NCBI GenBank assembly: GCA_029959085.1
Contig: JARWIR010000008.1
Span: 3,038,001-3,102,000, forward strand
DNA length: 64,000 bases
Direction: 5' to 3'
DNA from: Nemophila menziesii
Lineage: Eukaryota > Streptophyta > Magnoliopsida > Boraginales > Hydrophyllaceae
In this document: positions 22,501-32,666 of the stretch, one piece after another
Position numbering within the stretch: position 1 is the stretch's first letter
How the letters are laid out: each line of letters starts with the position of its first letter
Notes under the pieces: model-generated
What the model was told of the DNA's origin: nothing
What the model saw: the letters and a program-made list of their open reading frames with translations, nothing else
The model's database searches: none
Made by a program: the position numbers and the translations under genes

Positions 22501-25197
22501 TTCAATTGAAGGCTTCTTTTTAGGAATAATCTCCCCCGGTCCTCTCACAGGTTCATAGGCAAGACGCCTATATTTCGGATTTTCAGAATTGAGAGCTGCC
22601 ACTGTTTCTGTAAGCTCCTCCATCATCTCAGGTGAATCTAATGTCAAAGCAGCCTGCAAGATATCATCAAAATTTAAACAATTAAATACCTCTTGCGATG
22701 CTTGCTCTACTACATCCATTCTGAAGCAATCTTCCTGAGAATCTGGGAATTTCATGGCTCGAAATACATTGAATTTGACTTCCTCATCTTGTATCCTCAT
22801 CGTTAATTCGCCATTCTCTACATCGATCAATGTTCGCCCTGTAGCTAGGAATGGTCTACCCAAAATAATGGGGACATTTCTATCTGCATTGTACTCAAGA
22901 ATTACGAAATCAACAGGAAATATAAGTGTACCTTCCTTAACAAGGACATCCTCAATACGGCCTTCAGGATGAGCAAGAGACCTGTCCGCCATTTGCAAGA
23001 CCATAGAGGTAGGTCTTGCGTTTCCAATTTTAAGCTTATCAAAGACTGACTTGGGCATCAAGTTGATGCTTGCCCCCAAATCGCATAGCGCCTTTCCCTT
23101 CCATTCTTCTCCAATCGATATGGGAATCGTGAAACTCCCCGGATCAACTAACTTCGGAGGTAATTTACTCTGGGAAATCGCACTACACTCTTCAGGAAGG
23201 CCAATCATCTCATTATCACAGTAGGGCCTTTTATTAGTGAGGGCCCTCTTCAAAAACTTCGTATACTTAGGAATATCTCGAATTGCCTCAAGTAACGGAA
23301 TATTAATACTCAAACCCCTCACTCTATTAAAGAACTTCTGAAAATCAGCCATATCACCCTTTTTCTGAACTCGTGATGGAAACGGTGGTGGAGGGCGATT
23401 GCTTACAATTTCATCTCTCTTTTTCGGAATTTCTCTTGGTCTTTCTATTTCTTCCACCTCACTATCTTTCTCATTCTCTTTCTCTTTCTCACCCACTTCC
23501 TTTTCTTTTCTTGGGACTTCTTTCTCTTTCATAACGGGAAAAGGAGGTGGAGGGAGGTTCTTACCACTTCTTAATGTAACAGCCTTGCAATCTTCACGTT
23601 GTGTTGGATTTTCCGTATCGCTAGGAAGTTGCCCTTGTGGACGCTGATTCAGCTGTTTATTAATTTGACTTAGCTGATTCTGGAAAATCTTCATATTCGC
23701 TTCAGCTGCGTTCTGACGTTCCAAAGCTTGTGTTTGAAGAGCAATCAAATTTTCAACGGTTTTCTGAAGGGTAACTACTCCTTCTTGTGGATGGGCAGGT
23801 AAAGCTTTCTGGTTTAAATTCTCATCGTAGGTATTCTGAGGAGCTTGTCTTTGTACATAGTTGTTTTGATTCTGTCCTCCTTGATGATTGTTGTGTGGTC
23901 TTGGATTATAGTTGTTGCCTTGAGGACGCGGCTGATACGCGTAAGTAGGATTGGCAGCCCCATTGGGATTTGAGTATTGAAACCCAGGATGGTTTCTGTT
24001 AGGCTGATATCCATTACCACTTGAATTAAAATTACCTCTATTGGACATAAAATTCACTAATTCTTGGCTATTCGGACAACTTTCCTCATCATGATCATCT
24101 ACCTTACAAATCGAACACATATATACCTCTTGTGCAGCATGCACAGACTTCTTACCCGAAAATCCTTCTTTCACAGCTAGAGTAAGCTGCTTCAATTGTT
24201 GCTCTATGGTATTCTGGATCTTATTTTCAAACGTAGCCAATTTCTCTTCTATGTCAACATTATTTACTCCCTTAACTGGTGTTCTTACTGAGCTCCACCC
24301 AACTTCATTCTTGACTGTTCTCTCTAAAATGATCTTGGCATGAGCGGGTTGAACTTGAAGAAAACCTGCACCACATAGCGTATCCAACTTCTCTCTCGAA
24401 GTTCCATCAAGGCCTCTATAAAATATCTTTAACTGTTGTTCTTCTGAAAAGCCATGATTGGGAACTTTCCGCAAACACATCTGCAATCTTGTCCAACTCC
24501 TACCCACAGTTTCCTCATACTCTTGACGGAAATGCGTCAATTCTAATTCAGCATCTAACCTCATGTTACTTGGGTAATACCTGTCAAAGAACGCAATCTC
24601 TAATTGATCCCAATTAGTAATCTTCGTAGGATCTTGCGTATCATGCCATTCACTTGCTCCATCAATGACAAAGAATTTAAAAGCAGCAAAATACATCTGT
24701 TCTCTTGAAACCCCTTGTGTGATATAAGAATCACATATCTGTTTGAATTTCCGTACCGCTCTAAGAGGATCTTCCGATGGACTTCCGCGAAAATTTTCAA
24801 AGTTTTGGAACTGAGCTAGCATACCCGAATCTGGACGGAATCTCGGAACATTAATATCTGGAGCACCTACTCCTATAGCTGGAGCACGGAATGGAACTTC
24901 TGGAGGACCATTAGTAAACCACGGATCTTGATTCATCACTATCTGGACTTGAGGATTAGGAACTAGTGGTTGAACTTGAGGAATAACGCCTGGAGCTAAA
25001 GGTTGGCCATTTGCATCTAACTGGTCTTGTCCATTCTGTTGACCTTGAAGAGTGATATTCTCCATTCTGTTACTTAATTCTTCTACTTCTAAAGCTTCTC
25101 GTTCTCTTCTTCTTCTGTTCGCAAGTCTGATCAACGATTCTGTATTACTAAGGATCGGAGGTGCTGGCTCTAGATCCTTGAATAGCCTTCTTCGCAT
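19567..25197 (-). pseudogene. Element C gag-protease-RT-RNase H-integrase, one stop
   Basis: A single frame of 1,876 sense positions broken only by TGA at 20602-20604 (codon 1532), a TGG-to-TGA change in the integrase zinc-finger region. Order by codon: gag core about 100-330; CCHC knuckle CSICKVDDHDEESC near 360; protease LCDLGASIN near 705; RT with catalytic FMDDFSVFG near 1150; RNase H beginning MCDASD near 1297; integrase HHCC finger near 1510-1555; DDE residues near 1578, 1637 and 1669. No chromodomain, as usual for Athila. The start codon lies 110 nt inside the primer site. Apart from the nonsense codon every catalytic motif I checked is present, so trans-complementation or read-through could once have served it. 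Confidence 0.93.
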
Positions 25198-25307
25198 ACA
25201 CCAAACCTAAAAACCTGAAAAAGCTAACAAACAAAAAGCGTAAAACTGATAAAATAAAATAAATGCACTTATCACTAAAGGATAAACACCGTGGTCACAC
25301 GCTACCG

Positions 25308-25325
25308 TCCCCGGCAGCGGCGCCA
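25308..25325 (-). promoter_or_regulatory. Primer binding site for tRNA-Asp (C)
   Basis: On the minus strand TGGCGCCGCTGCCGGGGA, six bases from the LTR edge, one mismatch to the complement of plant tRNA-Asp. Confidence 0.88.
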
Positions 25326-25331
25326 AAAACT

Positions 25332-26892
25332 TGGTGGTCCTTTGTGTGTTCTAAAAATAAATGCAAATGCTAATCGAACCACAACCGCAAGTGTACGGTT
25401 GTCCCAAGTAGTATGTATGATAATACAGATTCGTTCCAAGGACGGATGGTTGATCACAATGTTTAGCAAGTAGTGATTGATGCACTTATGAAAAATAAAA
25501 GATAATAAAATGTTTGTTTGGTTTTGTTGATTAAAGCTAATGAATAAAAGACAAATAATTAAATGCAAGTAGAACTAAGACGCAAGCAAAATGAGTGAAA
25601 ACGCAATATGAGATGTAGTACTTGAGAACGCAAGGATCCTCCTAATCTTACTTCCTAACTTATGTTGTTTAAGGGTTAAATTGGTCAATTACAATGGTCG
25701 GGATTCTAAATTCCTTATACCCCCGTCAGGGTGGACTATAAGGCAATCCTAAAGTGTCACTAGTCCCGTCAGGGTAAATATGATCCACCGTTGGATGATT
25801 ACGTGTTTTACCTCATTGGCCCTAGAATTAACTAAGTTCGTCAGAATCAATAGCTTTTATCCTAGATTGAATAATTAATTCTATACCTAAACCCTCCGTC
25901 AGGATGATCCACACGCCACTTATGTGGAATAGCTTAGATACTAATACCTAATCTTAGTTCGCGACTCTAAAATCAGTAAATAATCACAAATTATCGAAAA
26001 GAGTAATAAACCCAATCTAATTTAATTTAGCATAAACCCAAATTCAACATTCGTTATTTCATAAAATTAAGATTCACCCATTGTTTGTTCTCAAGCACTA
26101 TGAAAAGCTTAACTCATATTAAAATTAAAAACTAAATTAAAAGAAAGGGAATTCATATTGTTTACAAAATTAAAATATAAAAAGAACCTAATTTCCGGAA
26201 TTGGAATGACTACGAACGGAGCTATAGACCCACTCCAGCTCTTGTAGCTTCTTCTTTCTTCATTCAGTTGCTTCTCTCTGGTGTTTAATCTTGTGGAATG
26301 TGAATTGTGTGAAAAATAGAAGTCCAGACCTCCTTTTATAAGCATAAATTCGTTCTAGGGCTTGGACCAGAAAATAGAATATTAATTAAATGTCCAAGCC
26401 CACTTTCTAAGCCCAAAATCCCGTAACTGTTGATACACCTTCACTAAAACGACTTTTCCCGATGCGTTATGACTCCGATTGAACTCATTCCAGTTGCTAA
26501 AGTTCCGTAACTCGATAAGGAATGTTTTCTCTTCAAAGGTCAGCGGCTAAATCATCGCTTAAGCACCTCGAAATCAGCACTCTATGGCCTGGAAAATGAA
26601 TTTTCAGCTCTAAAAATAATATCTTCGGGATTTCTCTTCAAGTCTTGACTCTAATTAACGATCTTTGACTTTCTCCTCGGATTCCTCTCCTAGCTAACAT
26701 CTAAAACCTGTAAACTTTACACTAAAAATACAATTATTACGCGCAAAAGTTTAATAAATTAAAAATGCTAGAAATAAAAAGGGAATTCCGGATTATTGCA
26801 TATTTAATCCAAAAGTCTATCTAATTAATTAAATAAACACCAAAAATGATGTCTCCCAAGGGTCGAAAATAAGAACAATTAGGGAGACATCA
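25332..26892 (-). repeat. 5' LTR of element C
   Basis: 1,561 bp, the partner of 14118-15677. The TATA box complement is at 26334-26340. The terminal inverted-repeat pair spans 26847-26892. Confidence 0.95.
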
Positions 26893-28722
26893 CTTGTTTA
26901 GCGGCCTTTAAAGCAATCAAAGAAAAGCTTATTTCTGCTCCTATAGTGTTACCTCTAGATTGGAATTTACCGTTTGAGGTGTGATGCGAGTGATTTGTGT
27001 ATGGGAGCTGTATTGGGACAGAGAAAAGAGAAGGTTTTTCATTCAAGTTACTATGCTAGTAAAACTTTTAGTGGTGCTCAGATTAATTACACAGTTACAG
27101 AAAAGGAGTTACTAGCAGTTGTATATTCGTTTGATAAATTTCGCTCTTATCTTCTTGGAGCGAAAGTTATTGTTTATACAAATCATTCCGCGATCAGATT
27201 TCTTATGGAAAAGAAGGATGCGAAAACAAGGTTAATCAGATGGGTGCTATTACTTCAAGAGTTCGATTTAGAGATCAAAGATAGAAAGGGTTGTGAGAAT
27301 CAGGTTGCAGATCATCTATCGCGTTTAGAGGGTTCAGAGATGAATAGTGGTACTGAAGCAGTTAGAGAAGAGTTTCCTGATGAGAGTTTATTCGTTGTTC
27401 GAGATTATGAAGCTCCGTGGTATGCAGATATTGCAAATTTAGTGGTGAGTGGTGTTTTCCCTGAAGGTTCTTCTTATCAAGAAAGAAAGAGGTTAACTCA
27501 TCGTGTTAGACAGTTCTTTTGGGAGGATCCTTTCCTCTACAAAGTTTGTGCTGACCAAATGATACGAAGATGTGTAGCAAGGGAAGAAACTGAAGCCATT
27601 ATAGCTGGATGCCATGATTCATTATATGGAGGACATTTCAAAGGAGATAGAACTGCTGCGAAGGTATTCCAATCAGGTTTTTACTGGCCTTCTCTTGTTA
27701 AAGATTGTCATGAATATGTTAAGAAATGCACGAGATGCCAGTTTACCGGAAACATATCCAAGAGGGATGAGATGCCACGTAATAATGTGTTAGAGGTTGA
27801 AATATTCGATGTATGGGGTATAGACTTTATGGGTCCTTTCGTTCCTTCAAATGGTAACCTCTACATCTTATTAGTTGTTGATTATGTGTCTAAGTGGGTA
27901 GAAGCGGTGGCTTTACCTACCAATGATTCACAAGTGGTGATTAAGTTCTTAAAATCACATATTTTCACTAGACATGGCACACCTAGAGTGATTATTAGCG
28001 ATGGAGGATCTCATTTCGTTAATAAATATCTGAAGACTGTTCTAGAGAAGTATGGAGTAAGACACCGTGTATCTACCACATATCATCCACAATCCAATGG
28101 TCAAGCTGAAGTTTCGAATCGTGAAGTCAAGTCAATTCTAGAGAAAACCGTTGGTCCTACAAGAAAAGATTGGTCAATGAAGTTAGATGATGCGTTATGG
28201 GCCTATCGTACTGCGTTCAAAACTCCAGTTGGTGCATCTCCCTATCGTATGGTGTATGGTAAGGCTTGTCACTTACCTTTAGAGCTTGAAATGGGTGCCT
28301 ATTGGGCGATTGCGCAGTTGAACTTAGATCCGATCTTAGCCGGAAAGAATCGTATGATGAAGCTTAATGAACTTGACGAATTCCGATTGCATGCTTATGA
28401 GAATGCCAAACTTTACAAAGAAAACACGAAGAAATGGCATGACAATCAGATTCGTACAAAGAACTTTGAAGTGGGGCAAAGAGTATTGAAGTATAATTCA
28501 AAGTTCAGCAATTATCCGGGTAAGTTAAGATCTAAGTGGTCAGGTCCATACATTGTGACCAAAGTTACACCTCATGGGGCGATAGAAATAGAACATCCGT
28601 TAGAGAACCGTACCTTTATGGTGAACGGTCATAGATTAAAGATATACCATGGAGGTGATAATACCAATCGCTCGGAAGATCCACATCCCGGGGAGGTCAT
28701 GTATCTCCTCGAGACTCCTTAG
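26893..28722 (+). pseudogene. Element B pol, second part (RNase H and integrase)
   Basis: Continuation of the B frame after the target duplication CTTGT. Compared with C, about 5 nt are lost near 26973, just before RCDASD, which shifts the frame; from there it is open to the stop at 28720-28722. RNase H motifs: [19 protein letters not shown], and YTNHSAIRF where C has YTDHS (an expected catalytic Asp changed to Asn). The integrase HHCC finger and DDE core are all visible ([24 protein letters not shown]). It ends [10 protein letters not shown]. The frameshift, the Asp-to-Asn change and the C insertion make it inactive. Confidence 0.92.
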
Positions 28723-28733
28723 AAGCGTGAGGT

Positions 28734-28767
28734 AACCCGTCGAGCTTAACGACGTTAAACAAAAGCC
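28734..28767 (+). other. Invariant 34-nt block after the pol stop (B)
   Basis: Identical to the blocks in A and C. The block in D (57771-57804, minus) differs at about three positions. Confidence 0.75.
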
Positions 28768-29861
28768 AATTCTTTGTATATTAGCTGAGTTTTAAATTTT
28801 TTTCCATTTAGATTAGTTTGATTTTCGTAATTTTAGTGTTTATTATTAAGAAATGAGGAAGGGTAGTTGTTTTTTATGATTTCAGGGGTAAAAAGGTCAT
28901 GAGTTTGGGGTCGATTTGGAGAAAAAAGGAGAAAAAGAGGTTGGATGTCCAGGAGAAACCGGGTACCCGGTTTCGCACAAACCGGGAACCCGGTTTTGGA
29001 GCTGGTACCAACCATTTTAACGCAACACTTGGCGTCTTGGGTTCACGATACAGCGTCGGAACCGGGAACCCGGCTTTTCGAAACCGGGAACTCGGTTTTG
29101 GTGCTGTAACTTCTGAAAAGTTCTGATCCAACATCTTGGTGGCTTGCGTCTTGCTGCGTTTTGATTCGCGCCATCGACACAAAACCGGGAACCCGCATTT
29201 GACAGAACCGGGTACCCGGTTTCGGCGCTGTAAAATTCCAAAAGTTCTGACCCGGTGTCTTGGAGTCCTGCGTTTTGGCGCGTCCTGACTCGCGCCATCG
29301 AGAAAATCCGGGTACCCGCATTCCACAGAACCGGGAACCCGGTTTCGGCGAAGGAAATCTCTGACCCCGCGTCTTGGGGTCTAGCGTGTTGGTGAGTTTT
29401 GAAAAAAAAAAAAAAATTCAATAATCGTTTTTCCGCGCCGTCACAGCGACGCGGAACCGGGAACCCGGTTTTGAAGCTGTTATGTCGGTTTTGGAGGCCT
29501 TAACCTAGTTTACTTAGCCTCTTTTACAAGTCTTTACCTAAAACGCACCAATAGCCTCCCCACCTCCGAAATTCATCAACCAAAACACTATATATCATCA
29601 AATCCTACCCTCTTTCACCATAAAAACACAAAATCAACTCATCTCCTCTCCTAAATAACATCAAATCCTTAGTTTTTCCCAAGATTTTTCTTCACCCAAT
29701 CCTTAAATTAAACCCAATTCTTTCTTCTCCCATCCAAATTGAACAAGACCCATCTCATATTACACTTAGTTCTTCAATTCCTAAACCTCAAAACATCAAA
29801 ATTCTAAACTTTTGCTTTTAGTTTCTCATTATTTGAAGTTTTGAGTTTGGGGTGAAAAGAG
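28768..29861 (+). repeat. Palindrome spacer of element B
   Basis: Palindromes of the AACCGGGWACCCGGTT type start at 28957, 28980, 29060, 29082, 29183, 29206, 29306, 29329 and 29455. The first eight form four pairs with 22-23 nt between starts, and the pairs repeat about every 100 nt. Polypurine-like GAGTTTGGGGT occurs at 28901-28911 and 29843-29853. TATATATC starts at 29589, 273 nt before the env-position ATG. The frames on the minus strand here are repeat artefacts. Confidence 0.85.
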
Positions 29862-31181
29862 ATGACTAACAGAATCGGTGATTTCCGAAGAACTGCTCCT
29901 AGAAGAAAGACCACCATTGGTGGTTCCCAAGATCAAGCTATTGAGATTCCTGATTCGCGTGCTAAACAAAAAATTGATGAAGTTCAGCTTGATTCTAACA
30001 GAAAAGAAATCACAGGTCAAAAGAGAAGATTGATTGATGAGATAGAAAGTGAGAAGGAACCAGAAGAGGAAATTGCGAAGAATATTGAGAATGAAACTGA
30101 ACAAGAGGTTTCGGAAGCCCCAGTTCAATAGAAACCTCCGCGTATGAAGATGTGGGCCCACAAGCCTAAGAGGGTTTATACTTGTTGGAATACTCAGGTT
30201 CGTGAAAGAATTGAATTTTTGAAATTTGGTGAGGAGACGAATTTTCCTAAGGGTATTATGAGTAGTGAATACAAGGAATATGCTGTGACATGTGCTAAGT
30301 TTGGTTGGAAAGAGTTGCAAGAAAGGAAGCTTGAGTTTATTCCTACTTTTGTGCGAGAATTTTATGAAGGTTTAGCTACCTCCCGTGATGCAATTTATAT
30401 CCGCAAAAAGGTAGTTCCTTTCTCTGTTGAACGTATTAGAAAATCTTTGAAATTACCTAACTTTTCTGGAACATGCCCTTTCCAAGAAACTCTTAATGAC
30501 CCTTCTTTCGATTTTGAATCCCTTTTGGGGACCGTGCTTGTAAATGGGGCTAGCCCAATTCCTGAAGGAGAAAGATATCCTGGACAGTTTTACAGCAGTA
30601 GTTTGACACCTCGTGCGAAGGTATGGTCTCGTTTCGTAATACCAACTTTCTTTGGTATTAAACACACTTCCGAGTTTAAGAAAGAGCATGTATTTGTGAT
30701 TAAGTGTATTTTGGAGGAGAAACCATTTGATGTTGCTAAGATCATTTATGATACAATCATGGAGTTCGCGAAATCCCCAATGAAACAACAAAATCTGAAG
30801 TTCCCTTGTACTATTACTCAGTTGTGTCTAGACGCAAAGATTCTGCGTAAGAACGCAGATATTGACGTTGTTTCAGTTGGTGTGAGTATAGCTTTGAGCA
30901 CAATCAAGAATATCCATGAGGAAGCAACAAGAGCTACCAAGAGTCCTACAACTCCTCAATCAAAGAGAGCGAAGACTGATCCTGAGTTGGAATCAAAGAT
31001 TCAGGTGTTGGAAGAGAATCAGGAGAAGATGATTGCTACATTGGGGAACGTTACAAAAGAGTTGGACCTGCTTCGAAATTTAATCCTAGGCGTAAATACA
31101 CTTCAAACCGCGATTTATGATGCTGTTACGCGAGATAAAGGTCCAGAACGCAACACCGATAACCAGCCTCGCGCTGGTTAA
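29862..31181 (+). pseudogene. Element B env-position ORF, one nonsense codon
   Basis: Close relative of the 438-residue protein of element C, same length and layout: basic N-terminus, central domain from KMWAHKPKRVYTCW, C-terminal coiled-coil-like region (ELESKIQVLEENQEKMI). It is broken only by TAG at 30129-30131 where C has CAG. Downstream of it the frame is intact to TAA at 31179-31181. No signal peptide or membrane span visible. Confidence 0.88.
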
Positions 31182-31243
31182 GATACGTTTTCTAAACTTT
31201 CCTCTTAGTGTAGATTAGTTTACATGCTTTATTGAGTCTTTTC

Positions 31244-31263
31244 GAGTCGTGGGGACACGACTC
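31244..31263 (+). other. Conserved hairpin after env-position ORF (B)
   Basis: GAGTCGTG-GGGA-CACGACTC, 63 nt after the ORF stop and directly before the polypurine-like GAGTTTGGGGT at 31270-31280. Confidence 0.7.
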
Positions 31264-32651
31264 ATTTTTGAGTTTGGGGTGGGGTTCGTTGCCTCATCCC
31301 AGTTTTATGTGTTATTTGTTTTATTTGCTTTCAATAAAAGTATTTTCGGAGTTGCGTTTGACTGTAGAAATTTTTAAATATCCCTTTAAGCATACTTTTG
31401 ATGAATCTATGATAGTAAATAGTGGACTTTAGGGATTGATATAAAACGCATTTAGAATTGCATGCAAACATAGGTAATTAATAGGAAAAATTAATGAACA
31501 ATGCAAATGAAGTAAGCTTGTACTCAAGGAATATGTTTGGTGTGTAGAACGTGAAATCCTAATTAGTAGAGAACCCACCTAGATATGAACTAAAGACAAG
31601 CTATGTACTTAGGAAAATGATAGGGGCAGTTCTTTGTTAGCCATTTGTGCCTTTTAGCCTTCTATCCCTTGTATTAATGATTATCCGTCTTAGCCCACTT
31701 TGAGCCTTTAGCCTTTTCTTTGTAGCCACGATATAAGCCATTATCCCTTAGATTATTAGGCATGACCATATGACCCGCACTTGAATCACAATCCTGAGAT
31801 ATGTCTCGAGCTTAAGTTTGGGGTGGTGGGTCCACTTATGGGGAATTTATTGGGTAGGGATTGATGTGCTTAGTATTGTAGAAGAATTGCAGATGATTTA
31901 TAATTGTAACCCTTTGCCGGGAATGAGAAAAAAGTGAAAAAGAAAGAAAAAAATGAAAAAATGAAAAAATCCATACAGTAGAAACCGGGAACCCGGTTTC
32001 GTCAAAACCGGGAACCCGGTTTGCTTCTGTACAAAAAAGAGAAAAAGAGAAAAGAAAATAAAAAAAAGAGAGAAAAATATGAATGAATAAAACATCCAGC
32101 AAAGTGGAATTTTTCTGAAAATCATCTTGTTTATAGTGGGTAGACATGGGACGCTAACTTGTTGCGAATATGGGTGAGTGAGAACATCTTTTTGAGCGTT
32201 AACTCAAGCTCGAGGACATTGTTGATGGTAAGTGAGGAGAGAGCCAAAAGCTCACTTTAAATTTACCAAATATACATCCACACCCTTCCTTAAGCCAATA
32301 TTATAACCGTAAAGACCTCGTGATTCCTAAGTGCATAGTGAATTTATGATTCTGTTGATAGGGAATATACTAGGTGGAGCGTTCAAAGCGAGTTAGGATT
32401 AATGACCACCCTATAGCCATCATACAGAGATGAGTACAAGTGTAACCTTCAAGCATTGCAACTTTAATTTTATGATTGAGATTATTTATGTTTGATGTTG
32501 CATTTTAGATGTATGTGTATATTAGTTTCTAGAGTCTGCTATATGAGATTTATTTTAAGAATTGCTTTAGGGTTTATTTGTTAGCTTCTACGTGTTTATA
32601 CGTTTACTTCTACCCCTTTGTTTTGTTTTACTTTTTCGGGACGACAAAGGT
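31264..32651 (+). other. 3' non-coding region of element B
   Basis: No coding sequence recognised. It includes polypurine-like motifs at 31270 and 31814, and a palindrome pair at 31983-31998 and 32006-32021 (23-nt register) as in C. It is collinear with the corresponding region of C. Confidence 0.8.
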
Positions 32652-32666
32652 TTGAGTTGGGGGTCT
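32652..32666 (+). promoter_or_regulatory. Polypurine tract of element B
   Basis: TTGAGTTGGGGGTCT immediately before the 3' LTR. Confidence 0.85.

Larger units (their letters stand above)
14118..26892 (-). mobile_element. Athila-lineage LTR retrotransposon C (Ty3/gypsy)
   Basis: 12,775 bp, inserted in reverse orientation into the pol gene of B with the perfect 5-bp target duplication CTTGT (14113-14117 and 26893-26897). Its two LTRs are 1,560 and 1,561 bp and differ by roughly two dozen bases (by eye, about 1.5%). It has primer site, one-frame gag-pol, palindrome spacer, intact env-position ORF and polypurine tract. Only one nonsense codon was seen in gag-pol. It is from the same family as B but a different subfamily, since the LTRs are distinguishable. 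Confidence 0.96.

Noticed and set aside
22754..23647. Plus-strand frames opposite gag-protease of C (and 11331-12745 minus in B)
   Set aside because: Antisense shadows of the polyprotein.
28957..29470. CRISPR-like array
   Set aside because: Repeats are self-complementary, with repeated rather than unique spacers, no cas genes, and lie in a eukaryotic retrotransposon.
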